Source of the DNA: Oscillospiraceae bacterium
GTDB taxonomy: Bacteria > Bacillota > Clostridia > Oscillospirales > Oscillospiraceae
NCBI GenBank assembly: GCA_902778665.1
Contig: CACYYN010000007.1
Location: 1 to 64,000 of the forward strand
Direction: 5' to 3'
Length of the DNA: 64,000 nucleotides
Numbering within the stretch: the first letter of the stretch is position 1; every line of letters starts with the position of its first letter. The notes beneath the pieces are model-generated. The model was not told where the DNA came from. It saw nothing but the letters and a program-made list of their open reading frames with translations, and made no database searches. Below are positions 44,201 through 52,336 of this stretch, piece by piece. The translations under genes and the position numbers were made by a program.

Positions 44201-45295
44201 AACCTCCTCAAGCTTGACGAGCTCGGTCACGATGACCCCACCATGATCCGTATGATGGAAGACATGACAGGGGTGGATGCCAAGCAGATCTCTCTCTCTG
44301 ATCCTGAAACCATGTCTATCTTCACATCGCCCGAAGCTCTCGGCCTCCCGGATGAGGACCCTATCATCGGCAAAACCGGCACCATCGGTGTGCCGGAGTT
44401 CGGCACTGCCTTCACCCGCCAGATGCTGGTGGACACGCAGCCGAAGCAGTTTGACACCCTCATCCGGCTTTCCGGCTTTTCCCATGGCACCGACGTTTGG
44501 GCAGGCAACATCCGCGATCTGGTCACCGGAGGCATTGCCTCAGTCAACGATGCCATCGGCTGCCGTGATGACATTATGATCTATCTCATCAGTAAGGGCA
44601 TGGAGCCGTCCCTCGCCTTCAAAACCATGGAGGCAGTCCGAAAGGGAAAGGTGAAAAAGAGCGGCAGCTTCCCCGGCGATGCAGAAGAACTGATGCGTCA
44701 GATGGAGGTTCCCGACTGGTGGATCGAATCCGCCCGCAAAATTGCCTATCTTTTCCCCAAGGCTCATGCCGTGGCCTATGTCATGATGGCCTTTCGAATC
44801 GCCTGGTTCAAGGTACATGAACCTCTGGCCTTCTACAGTGCTTATTTCTATCGCCGCAGCCAGAAGGGCGGTTTTGACGCCCAGATGATGACCGGCGGCA
44901 CCGAAAGTGTCCGCAAAAAAATCAACGAGTTCCGCCGCAGGTCTGACCTGACAGCCAACGAGGAGGATCTTCTTGTCACCTTGGAGGCGGTGTATGAGTT
45001 CAACATGAGAGGCCTCACCTTTGCCCCCATTGATTTCTACCGGTCCGATGCCACGCACTTCCTGATTACGGAAGATAAAAAGCTTCTCCCGCCCTTCGTC
45101 TCCATTTCGGGGCTGGGGGAATCTGCCGCACTGGATCTGGTGAAATGCCGGGAGACAGGCAAAGAATTTGTCTCGATTGAAGAGGTGGCAGCTGCCTGCC
45201 CTAAGGTCAGCCAGACCCATATGGAAATTCTGAAAAAGCTTGGCGCACTCGGCTCTCTGCCTGAGACCAGCCAGATCAATCTCTTTGATTTCTGA
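41219..45295 (+). CDS. polC: DNA polymerase III alpha subunit, PolC type (with 3'-5' exonuclease)
   Basis: The replicative polymerase of low-GC Gram-positives, 1358 residues versus about 1437 in Bacillus subtilis. Domains: N-terminal domain, a Gly/Gln/Ala-rich linker near residue 100-120, an OB fold at about 155-240, PHP part 1 from about 243 (VELHLHTRFSTLDALTDP), a DEDDh exonuclease at about 330-500 (AFDTETTG, HNASFD, HRASDDA), PHP part 2, a four-Cys zinc site near 818 (CPKCKH ... CPECG), the polymerase aspartates in PDIDLNFSG near 873, and the fingers with LFPKAHAVAYV near 1180. The ATG lacks a clear ribosome binding site, so the true start is uncertain. Confidence 0.97.
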   Translation: MPDAMHCLLQRRFTVLANTSFLTMFPFCTDRSRAAGGLDKAYLLDASVDERARTITMRVHFASAPSLTDLGALEEQIRTEFALSRCSIQAEFPAPEVNESTAASPPAPAGQSGQTGQPKAAAPTGKILMGRPLRLKTVPMNTLTLESGKVAVEGDVIAVTSRTLAKRGSAILCFDITDRTNSIRITKFLRESDDQSIIEAISLGDHLTVYGDVVYSKYDDDMVIEPRCIMRGKRTVRPDNAPVKRVELHLHTRFSTLDALTDPAAVVERAAYWGMPAIAVTDHGVAQAFPDMWKAGKKHNVKIIYGLEAYYVNDMDGSSAVSGRSQLPLDTEFVAFDTETTGLNAQSERLTEIGACIFCGGEVKEVFNTFVDPEMHIPEKITELTGIRDEDVAGAPTEEEALRAFIAFAGNRPVVAHNASFDMSFLGAAASRHGIRYTPVVLDTLAMSRALLPELKRHKLDVVSDHLDLPKFNHHRASDDAAVVQRIMGKFIPMLRARGAKVIDDIDGICHSLQRTDSGKSHHMILLVKNKRGLKNLYELISQSYLKYYHRTPIVPKSMLTRYREGLIVGSACGMGELYGAVIRGESDEALEKIASDYDYLEIQPICNNAFLVENGKAKDEAELQDWNRRIYDLGKRLGKPVVAASDVHFLDAEDEQYRHILLAAKQFSDADRSCPIFFRTTDEMLAEFAYFGPDIAKEVVIDSPRAIAEQCEEIELLPKDLFPPKIEHSAEQLRDLVYEKMHRIYGENPPEIVQNRVDTELNTILDHHYDVIYMSAQKLVENSLEHGYLVGSRGSVGSSIVAFMSGITEVNSLPPHYVCPKCKHSEFITDNSYGCGADMPEKDCPECGTRMNRDGFNIPFETFLGYPGNEKTPDIDLNFSGEYQAQAHKYTEVLFGSDHVFRAGTIGTLAEKTAYGYVKKYLEERGIKATKAEENRLALGLVGVKRTTGQHPGGLVVVPQDMDVTDFCPVQHPADDPNSDIITTHFEYHCMEANLLKLDELGHDDPTMIRMMEDMTGVDAKQISLSDPETMSIFTSPEALGLPDEDPIIGKTGTIGVPEFGTAFTRQMLVDTQPKQFDTLIRLSGFSHGTDVWAGNIRDLVTGGIASVNDAIGCRDDIMIYLISKGMEPSLAFKTMEAVRKGKVKKSGSFPGDAEELMRQMEVPDWWIESARKIAYLFPKAHAVAYVMMAFRIAWFKVHEPLAFYSAYFYRRSQKGGFDAQMMTGGTESVRKKINEFRRRSDLTANEEDLLVTLEAVYEFNMRGLTFAPIDFYRSDATHFLITEDKKLLPPFVSISGLGESAALDLVKCRETGKEFVSIEEVAAACPKVSQTHMEILKKLGALGSLPETSQINLFDF

Positions 45296-45318
45296 ATCTT
45301 TTATTCAAATCCAGCAAA

Positions 45319-45352
45319 AACACCGGAGATGCCCAAACGCATCTCCGGTGTT
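45319..45352 (+). terminator. Terminator after polC
   Basis: A perfect 14-bp stem AACACCGGAGATGC / GCATCTCCGGTGTT with a six-base loop lies 23 bases past the polC stop. On the minus strand an adjacent A-run (45316-45320) supplies a T-run, so it may also serve the convergent regulator operon. Confidence 0.8.
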
Positions 45353-45415
45353 GTCACGTTCCTTTAGAGACTATTCCTATTCTGTATCTGCCAAAGAGCT
45401 CCCTCTTATGCTTTC

Positions 45416-45826
45416 TTATGACAGCTTTTTGTGAATGTGCAGGATGTTTTTTCCTTCTCTGTATTCATAGCTCACGTGGTCCATCAGCTTTTTCGTCAGG
45501 TGAATGCCAAGCCCGCCGATTTTCCTTTTCTGGAGGGGAACATTGACGTCGGGTGCTTCCTGTTCCAGCGGATTGTACGGTATGCCCACGTCTGCAAAGG
45601 AGATAGTCACCATAGGCGCATCCTTCTCCGTCTCCACCTGTATGGTCACCAGGCCAATCTCGGGAGTGTAGGCATAGTTTGCAATGTTGCTCAGTACCTC
45701 ATCCAGCACAACGTCAATCTCCATTTCCTCGGCAGGAGAACAGCCTACTTCATCCAGCTGGGCGTTAACAAAATCCGTCGCAGCGGGAATGTTCTGAACC
45801 AGCGCTTCCATTGTCAATTCTTTCAA
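45416..45826 (-). CDS. RsbW/SpoIIAB-type ATP-binding serine kinase (anti-sigma factor)
   Basis: A 136-residue GHKL ATPase with all three nucleotide motifs: N-box DEVLSNIANYAY, G1 FADVGIPYNP, and G2 KIGGLGIHLTKKLMD. Family members phosphorylate a STAS antagonist and otherwise bind and inhibit a sigma factor or another target. The start is TTG at 45826, supported by AGGAG nine bases upstream; an ATG at 45811 is the alternative. It is the last gene of a unit that also holds its presumed STAS substrate and PP2C phosphatase. No sigma factor gene is adjacent. Confidence 0.88.
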   Translation of the reverse strand: MKELTMEALVQNIPAATDFVNAQLDEVGCSPAEEMEIDVVLDEVLSNIANYAYTPEIGLVTIQVETEKDAPMVTISFADVGIPYNPLEQEAPDVNVPLQKRKIGGLGIHLTKKLMDHVSYEYREGKNILHIHKKLS

Positions 45827-45871
45827 AGCAATCTTCTCCTTCCTGATCGGATTCTGATGACAGAATGCTTC

Positions 45872-47206
45872 TCAATACTGATACTTTGCCCGATATCTGC
45901 GCAGCGTAAACATGGTTACAATCAGGCTGATGAGCTCGGCAGCAGGCCAGGCACTCCAAAGCCCGTCGCCTCCGAAAAGCGCCGTCAGAATATAAAGGCA
46001 TGCCGTGAGCACTGCAAACGTGCGTGTCACCGACAGAATTGCAGATACCTTTCCGTTCGAAAAAGCTGTGAACAGACCTGATCCGAAGATATTCACGCCC
46101 ACAAACAGGCAGGCGGGCAGTGAAATCAGAAATCCCCGTGAAGCGATGTCAAAAAAGTCAGTCCCCGGGTCAAAGAATATGTCAATAATCGGGATGCGCA
46201 GAGCAGCCAGCAGTGCCATGGAGCATGCCCCCAGAATGACAGACCAGCGAATGCATAGGCTGTATACCAGATTTCGCATGTCGGTGTTTCCTGTGCCGTA
46301 GTGGAAAGAGAAAACCGGTTCAACCGCAGAGGTAAATCCCATGAACACCATCATAATCAGCACCTGAACATAGGTGACTACCGTCAGAGCACTGACGCCT
46401 GCCTCTCCGTAGCAGCGGTAAGCCAGATGGTTCATCATCAGTGCAGTCACGCCGCTTGCCAGGTTCGACACCATGTCAGAGGACCCGTTAAAGCATACCT
46501 CGCCGATTTCCTTCACGTCCGGCTTCGCCAGCTCCAGATAGTAGCTGCTCTTCCTTGCCAGCACATAAAACCACAGCGCATAGAGTATCGTGCTGCAGTA
46601 GCCGATCACGGTTGCGAGGGCTGCCCCGCGAATGCCGAGCCCCAGATACTTCATGAACACATAGTCCAGCACGCAGTTGAGCACACCGCCTATCATGATC
46701 ACGACAGCTGCCACCACGGTCTTGCCCTCGCCGATAATGAGAATCCCCAGTTCAGACTGCAGGATAATCGCCAGCGAAAACGTGCTCAGTTCCATGTAAT
46801 AGGGGCGCAGATATTCAATGTTGCCGTCGGTCGCTCCGCACAGTCGCATAATCGGGTCGGCGAAAACAAGGCAGATTGCAGTCAGCAGCAGGCTGCAGAG
46901 CACGGAAAAGGTGATGATCCGGGAGAAGGTCTGTCCGGCCTCCTTCCGCTTTCCCTCACCGACTTTTTTTACGATTACGGCATTGCCGCCCGTGCCGATC
47001 ATGATGCCGATGGCGATGAACAGGCTGATAACAGGGTAGTAGAGGTTGATGGCACTGATAGCCATCTCTCCGACAAAACGCTCAATAAACAACCCGTCCG
47101 CCATCTGGTAAACCGCGATAAAAACAAAGGTGAAGATGCTGGGCGCTACAAACTTTGCAAGTGACCAGAATGTAAATTTCTGTCCGAGTTCTTTTTCCTG
47201 ATCCAT
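45872..47206 (-). CDS. MATE family efflux transporter
   Basis: A 12-helix MatE protein of 444 residues, in two homologous halves (first half with FVGEMAISAINLYYP and GTGGNAVIVKKVGEG; second with GFTSAVEPVFSFHYG). MATE proteins export organic compounds using Na+ or H+ gradients. It starts six bases after the NRPS stop, with AAGGACGG as binding site. Position suggests that it exports the NRPS product. Confidence 0.9.
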   Translation of the reverse strand: MDQEKELGQKFTFWSLAKFVAPSIFTFVFIAVYQMADGLFIERFVGEMAISAINLYYPVISLFIAIGIMIGTGGNAVIVKKVGEGKRKEAGQTFSRIITFSVLCSLLLTAICLVFADPIMRLCGATDGNIEYLRPYYMELSTFSLAIILQSELGILIIGEGKTVVAAVVIMIGGVLNCVLDYVFMKYLGLGIRGAALATVIGYCSTILYALWFYVLARKSSYYLELAKPDVKEIGEVCFNGSSDMVSNLASGVTALMMNHLAYRCYGEAGVSALTVVTYVQVLIMMVFMGFTSAVEPVFSFHYGTGNTDMRNLVYSLCIRWSVILGACSMALLAALRIPIIDIFFDPGTDFFDIASRGFLISLPACLFVGVNIFGSGLFTAFSNGKVSAILSVTRTFAVLTACLYILTALFGGDGLWSAWPAAELISLIVTMFTLRRYRAKYQY

Positions 47207-47212
47207 CCGTCC

Positions 47213-50206
47213 TTACTTCTTTCTGGAGAAAATGCCGCGCAGCGCCTGGAAGAAGTTCTTCCGGTCGAAAATTTTATCCTTGATCTCGCCGATTGTGATG
47301 TCTGCCTGTGAGTTGTGGGTGACCAGCGACTGAGCAATTTTCACAAACAGATCGCGGAAGTGCTCAATGCTCTCCTCCTCATACCGGCTGGCGGCAAAGT
47401 CTATCATCAGCTGCAGGCCGTCTGAGCCATCCAGCACTTCCATGTCCAGAATCGTCTGGGAGGCTGCCTGGTTCTGGCGGATATCGACGGTTTCTATATG
47501 AAACGCATCCATGGATGAGGTGTCACGGATATCCTGCTGATACAGCAGATACGCTGACTCCGACCGGGCAACCTGATTGTGGAGATCTACATAGGGGTAG
47601 CAGCTATGCTCAATCCCCTCTCGCACCTGCTTATGGACATCTGCAAATATGTTGCGCAGCGTGTCGCTGTCATGGAAGCGAAAAGCGACCGGAAGATCGC
47701 GGAAGAGCAGCCCCACCGTATTGAGCGTCTCCATATCTTCACGACCGTTGTAAATCCAGGAAATCTTTACATTCGGAGAATCGTTATAGAAGGAGATGGC
47801 AAGCCCCGCAACGGTGATGAAAAATTCATTGCGGCTTATTTTGTATGTCCGTTCCATGGCAGTCATCTGCGGCTGGAGAATACCCATCGGGGTGAACAAC
47901 TCACCCATTTCATTATCCCGTGATTCGTGGTCGATCTTGGGATAGCAGCTCCACTCATCTCCGTCATAGTGCGATTCAAAGTATTTTCTGCTCTCTTCGT
48001 AGAAATCGCTTCTGACCTGATCTTCCCGTCGCTGAAGTGTCAAATAATAATAGTCTTTCCCGATTTCCATACCCATAAAGGACTTGAAAACATCTGCCAT
48101 GAACACCTTCATGGATGTGCCGTCAGAGAGAGTGTGGTGCACGTCAAAGAAGACATAGCCTGCCTTGTCTGTTTCAAAGAAGCGGCAGCGGTACAGAGTG
48201 CCGCCGATAATCTGGAAAGGCTGCACCAGGGTGTCCTTCATCGCATTGCGAAATTCCCAGTCAGTCAGTTTTTCCACATACAGCTCGCGGGCAGCCTCCG
48301 GTGTATACCGCTGTACGATCGTGCCGTCACGCGTAAAATGGAAGGTGGTGAGCAGGGCAGGGTGGTTATGAATTGCTTTGTCCATAGCCTCGGCCAGTGT
48401 GTGCAGATCAAACATGTCCTTGTCAACGCGCATCATGGTGTAGAGGTTATACATGGTGGAGTCCGGTGTGTAGAGTTGATAGTCCACCATATAAAGCTGC
48501 TCGGCAGTCAGCGGGTGCTCAGTGGCGAGAGCCCGCTCGTTCTTTTCATCAGGCGACTCACCGTCATCTTTTTGCAGCATCTCGGCATAAAGCTCTGCGA
48601 TCTTTTCCGGTGTCCGCCCGCGAAATACCATTGCGGTGTTCAGCCCGGGCAGATCACACTGGCTCACCAGATCGATTGACCCTAACGAGTCACCGCCCAG
48701 CTCATAAAAATCATCATGGATGCCGATGCGCTTCAGCTTTAAAACCCCAGCCATGGCTTTGCACAATGCTGCCTGGGTCTCATTTTCCGGCGCAACGTAA
48801 TTGCTCTGGAAATCGCTGGCATCGGGAGCAGGCAGTGCCCGCCTGTCCAACTTGCCGGAGGCTTTGAGCGGCACGGTGTCAATTTTCATAAAGTAGGCCG
48901 GGATCATATAATAGGGCAGGCGCTTCATAAGCTCCTCCCGCAGCTCCTGCGGGTCAAAGCTTATATCTGCGGTGTAGTAGGCGCAGAGATAGCTCTTCTC
49001 TTCATCCTCAAAGCCGCGAGCAGCACACCAGTCAATCTTCAGGGCTTCCTTCACGGCGGCCTCAATTTCAGCCGGCTCGATCCGGTTGCCGTTGATTTTG
49101 ATCATATCGGTGTTTCTGCCCAGCAGAATAAGGTTCCCGTTCTCGTCCTTCCGTGCCAGGTCACCTGTGTGGTAGAGCCCGTTCACAAAGGCTTTTGCGG
49201 TCTCCTCCGGCAGGTTGATATAGCCGCGTACATAAGGGTTGATAAAGCAGAGCTCGCCGGTTTCACCTTCCGGAACCTCATTCCCGTTTTCATCCAGAAG
49301 GAAAATGGAGGTATCCACCTGGGGTCTCCCGATGGGGCAAACCTCATAGGCCCTGTCGATAAGAAAGACACCTACGGCAAAGCCGCTCTCGCTCGCGGCG
49401 TAGATGTTGATCAGATCCAGATTTTTGTTGTAGAGATTGTTGGCCGGCTCACTTCCCACAAAGAGCATACGGAGAAACGGCCCGGTGTTGTTCCCCAGCT
49501 TCCTGACATAGGAGGGGGTAAGAAATGTGATGGTGATGCGCTTCGTCAGGAAGAACTTGGCCAGTGCAGCCGTGTTTTTAATGGTATCGTAGGACACTAT
49601 ATAGTTTCTGCCGCAAAACACATTCAACCCGCATAAAATCACAATAACGGTTGCCACAAAATTCATAGGTGCGAGTGTGGCAAGCCGGTCTTTATCGGTG
49701 AAGGGGACTTCACCGTTGAGTCGTATGGAATCAATCGCCCGCTGCAGGTTGCCGTATTCGTGCAGCACGCCCTTCGGGTTGCCGGTTGTTCCGGAGGTGT
49801 AGATGGCATAGGCTGCATCATGCTCATCCGCCTCCTCAAAGCCTGGCAGAGGAACGAGGCGCATAATGTCATCCCAGTTGGCGGAAGAGATCTCGGCCTT
49901 GCAGCCGCAGTCCTTTCGGATGTAGTCAATGCGATCGGGAGCATAGGTGTCTTCCACCAATGCCCAGGCGGCTCCGGCCTTCCATACGCCGAGCATTGCC
50001 GCAATCGGCATCACGCCTCTCGGCAGATTAATCAGCACAAAATCCTCCCGGCCGATCTTCTGATCCTTCAGCCAGTGGTAGATCCGTCCTGTTCGGTCAT
50101 CCAGCTGGCCGTACGTCACGCCTGTGGTGTGCACATCATCAAAAAGAATCGGCGCATTGGGATTTCTTGTCGTATATTCCTGCAGGGTATGTAAAATACT
50201 TTTCAT
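47213..50206 (-). CDS. Nonribosomal peptide synthetase module, A-PCP-C order
   Basis: A 997-residue protein. The adenylation domain (about 1-465) has YTSGTTGNPKG (136-146), NIYAASESG (267-275), YHTGDL (345-350) and the catalytic lysine K452 in KASGKL. A carrier domain (about 480-545) has the phosphopantetheine serine S507 in GGDSLGS. A C-terminal condensation domain (about 560-985) has an intact HHTLSDG at 690-696. There is no N-terminal C, thioesterase or reductase domain, and no phosphopantetheinyl transferase is nearby. It should activate one amino acid and pass it to an unknown acceptor. AAGGAG precedes the ATG, nine bases after the STAS gene. The substrate cannot be read safely. Confidence 0.92.
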   Translation of the reverse strand: MKSILHTLQEYTTRNPNAPILFDDVHTTGVTYGQLDDRTGRIYHWLKDQKIGREDFVLINLPRGVMPIAAMLGVWKAGAAWALVEDTYAPDRIDYIRKDCGCKAEISSANWDDIMRLVPLPGFEEADEHDAAYAIYTSGTTGNPKGVLHEYGNLQRAIDSIRLNGEVPFTDKDRLATLAPMNFVATVIVILCGLNVFCGRNYIVSYDTIKNTAALAKFFLTKRITITFLTPSYVRKLGNNTGPFLRMLFVGSEPANNLYNKNLDLINIYAASESGFAVGVFLIDRAYEVCPIGRPQVDTSIFLLDENGNEVPEGETGELCFINPYVRGYINLPEETAKAFVNGLYHTGDLARKDENGNLILLGRNTDMIKINGNRIEPAEIEAAVKEALKIDWCAARGFEDEEKSYLCAYYTADISFDPQELREELMKRLPYYMIPAYFMKIDTVPLKASGKLDRRALPAPDASDFQSNYVAPENETQAALCKAMAGVLKLKRIGIHDDFYELGGDSLGSIDLVSQCDLPGLNTAMVFRGRTPEKIAELYAEMLQKDDGESPDEKNERALATEHPLTAEQLYMVDYQLYTPDSTMYNLYTMMRVDKDMFDLHTLAEAMDKAIHNHPALLTTFHFTRDGTIVQRYTPEAARELYVEKLTDWEFRNAMKDTLVQPFQIIGGTLYRCRFFETDKAGYVFFDVHHTLSDGTSMKVFMADVFKSFMGMEIGKDYYYLTLQRREDQVRSDFYEESRKYFESHYDGDEWSCYPKIDHESRDNEMGELFTPMGILQPQMTAMERTYKISRNEFFITVAGLAISFYNDSPNVKISWIYNGREDMETLNTVGLLFRDLPVAFRFHDSDTLRNIFADVHKQVREGIEHSCYPYVDLHNQVARSESAYLLYQQDIRDTSSMDAFHIETVDIRQNQAASQTILDMEVLDGSDGLQLMIDFAASRYEEESIEHFRDLFVKIAQSLVTHNSQADITIGEIKDKIFDRKNFFQALRGIFSRKK

Positions 50207-50215
50207 CCCGGCTCC

Positions 50216-50515
50216 TTATTCAATGCCCAGAATATCCAGAAAACCTGTCAGGTCGAAAATCTTCCGTACGATGTCGTTCACATTGATCGCTTTTATGGTT
50301 CCGCCGCGTTCATCCATCTCCTGTGTATAGGCAAGCAGAACGCGAAGCCCTGCCGAGGAGATATAATTCACCTGCCCCAGATCAATCTGCAGCTCCGTGG
50401 CATCGCCCAGCTCCTCGCTCAGCTTCTGTTCAAACTCCGGCGCTGTCTGTGTGTCAATGCGTCCCTCGGGGACGACCAGGAGCGTCTTTCCGTTTTTCTG
50501 TGTTGTGATAATCAT
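50216..50515 (-). CDS. STAS domain anti-sigma factor antagonist
   Basis: A 99-residue SpoIIAA/RsbV-like protein. The phosphorylation-site block YISSAGLRVL (S53 or S54) is intact. Unphosphorylated, such proteins bind the RsbW-type kinase and free its target; the kinase phosphorylates them and a PP2C phosphatase reverses this. Both counterparts are in the same operon. GGAGG lies nine bases before the ATG. Confidence 0.93.
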   Translation of the reverse strand: MIITTQKNGKTLLVVPEGRIDTQTAPEFEQKLSEELGDATELQIDLGQVNYISSAGLRVLLAYTQEMDERGGTIKAINVNDIVRKIFDLTGFLDILGIE

Positions 50516-50536
50516 TTTGTGTATACCTCCAAATCC

Positions 50537-52258
50537 TTATGATGAGATTTCTGATTCAAGATTTCTTCCGTTATAGACGAGGCAGAGCATGGTCAGATCG
50601 TCAAACTGTTCTGCCTCACCGACAAAGCTGTCAATACGCTGGCGCACAATGCGCAGCATCTCCTCGGGTGTTCTGAGCCCCGGCTTGTTCAGCGCGTCCA
50701 GCATGCGCTCTGTTCCGAAAAGCTGCTCCTGTGTGTCGGTGGCTTCTGTCACACCGTCTGTGTATAAAAACAGCGCATCTCCCGGAGCTAGGGTGATGGA
50801 ATAGTCTTTATAGCGTGTGCTTTTCAGCCCGCCGAGCACAAAGCCGTGCTTTTCTTCCCAGAGACGGAATACTCCGTTTTTACCCCGTACGGCAGGGTCT
50901 TCGTGGCCTGCGTTGGCGGCAGTCAGCAAGCCCGTCTGTAAGTCCAGTATTCCGAGCCATACCGTCACAAACATGTGGGTGCTGTTGTTTTTGCAGATTT
51001 GTGCGTTGACGGCTGTCAGAATCTCCGACGGGGTTCCACCCGTGGCAGCACGGGTACCGATCATGTTTTTGGCAACACTCATAAAAAGAGAAGCCGGAAT
51101 GCCTTTCCCGGAGACGTCGGCAATCACCAGCACCAGGCGGTTTTCATCCAGAAAGAAAAAGTCATAGAAATCGCCTCCCACATCCTTAGCCGGGTCCATG
51201 GATGCAAGAAGAGAGAATTCCTTCCGATCGCGGAATTCCGCAGTGATCTTTGGCAGCATAGCTTGCTGAATCTTCGCTGCCAGGTCCAATTCGGTCCTGA
51301 TGCGTTCTTTTTCCGCCGTGATGTGCGTCAGATCCTGCGTGTAGTGCACAATGTGCGTCTGCATCGAGCGGATTTCATCATACAGATCTGTGATTTCGTC
51401 ATTGCCGGAAAGCTTCAGGTCTATCACATCGTCCATGGTGTAGCCGTCTTTTCCCTGTATAAATCCGCATGTGCCCTCCTGCAGCTGGTGCAGGGGCACG
51501 GTGGCGATGCGATTAATCACAAGGATGCTGCAGACAATCCCGGCCGCCGTCACCAGCAGGATGAAGATAACGCTGTTGAGCAGAAACCAGTTCCGCTCTT
51601 CCAAAATCTCGTTCATATCCTTGTCTGCGCCGACAAACCCTACCGTGTCTTCGCCTTCCCAGCCTACCGGGGCACAGGATGTGCACAGCCATCCGTATAC
51701 ACTGTGGTAGACCGTTGCAGGGACATAGGCGTTATCGCCGTAATCGAGGAACGCATCAAGCGGTTGCTCAATGCTTCCGAGATACAAAATCCCCTCAGAA
51801 GCGTCTGCCAGGTTATAGGTGTTGCCGTGATAATCATACTGGAGGAAAACAGATTTCATTTCGAAGATATCCTGGAACTGCTCCAGCTGATAGAGCATGG
51901 CGCTGTACTCATCCCAGAGGCTGAAGTTTTCTGCTGCCTCCCCATAGGAAGACGGCTTTGTCTCCATCCAGTCGATGATCATTTGCTCATCATTCGCTGC
52001 AACTGCCTTTTCCCGCAGATTATGGAATTCATCGGTGTTGACGGCTTTCCAGAGCGTCGAAACGGAATCCGGGTCAATGTTCTGCCGCACCGTAAGTGCA
52101 GCTCGCTCTGTCAGATCGTAATAAAATCTGTCTACCTGCCTTCCGTGAACGAAGTAGGAAATCAGCATCAGCCCCACAGCAACGAAAAAGATGATGGCCA
52201 CGATCAGCCTATTCAGTTTTAAAGCCAAGGGAACCCTGCGTTTTGTCTTTTTTTTCAT
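50537..52258 (-). CDS. Membrane sensor SpoIIE/RsbU-type PP2C serine phosphatase
   Basis: A 573-residue protein. A first helix (about 15-38), an extracellular sensor region of about 185 residues, a second helix (about 226-250), a HAMP-like linker to about 305 and a short coiled coil precede the PP2C domain (about 350-565). The catalytic aspartates are in GGDFYDFF, IADVSGKG, YTDGVTEA and FDDLTML. It should dephosphorylate the STAS protein when an external signal is sensed. It is the first gene of the partner-switch/NRPS unit, 21 bases before the STAS gene. Its ribosome binding site is weak. Confidence 0.92.
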   Translation of the reverse strand: MKKKTKRRVPLALKLNRLIVAIIFFVAVGLMLISYFVHGRQVDRFYYDLTERAALTVRQNIDPDSVSTLWKAVNTDEFHNLREKAVAANDEQMIIDWMETKPSSYGEAAENFSLWDEYSAMLYQLEQFQDIFEMKSVFLQYDYHGNTYNLADASEGILYLGSIEQPLDAFLDYGDNAYVPATVYHSVYGWLCTSCAPVGWEGEDTVGFVGADKDMNEILEERNWFLLNSVIFILLVTAAGIVCSILVINRIATVPLHQLQEGTCGFIQGKDGYTMDDVIDLKLSGNDEITDLYDEIRSMQTHIVHYTQDLTHITAEKERIRTELDLAAKIQQAMLPKITAEFRDRKEFSLLASMDPAKDVGGDFYDFFFLDENRLVLVIADVSGKGIPASLFMSVAKNMIGTRAATGGTPSEILTAVNAQICKNNSTHMFVTVWLGILDLQTGLLTAANAGHEDPAVRGKNGVFRLWEEKHGFVLGGLKSTRYKDYSITLAPGDALFLYTDGVTEATDTQEQLFGTERMLDALNKPGLRTPEEMLRIVRQRIDSFVGEAEQFDDLTMLCLVYNGRNLESEISS

Positions 52259-52296
52259 GTTTGCTTCATCCGATGCTGTGTGTCAGTGTATAGGCA

Positions 52297-52326
52297 AAAT
52301 CCGGGGTGCGGATGCGCCCCGGGTTT
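52297..52326 (-). terminator. Rho-independent terminator after the DUF362 gene
   Basis: On the minus strand, AAACCCGGGGCGC and its complement form a GC-rich hairpin followed by ATTTTGCC. It lies between DUF362 and the phosphatase gene and may attenuate transcription into the NRPS unit. Confidence 0.75.
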
Positions 52327-52336
52327 CCGATATCTT

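Noticed and set aside
42950..44485. 511-codon open frame antisense to polC
   Set aside because: It is fully overlapped by the polymerase core of polC and carries no recognisable protein features.
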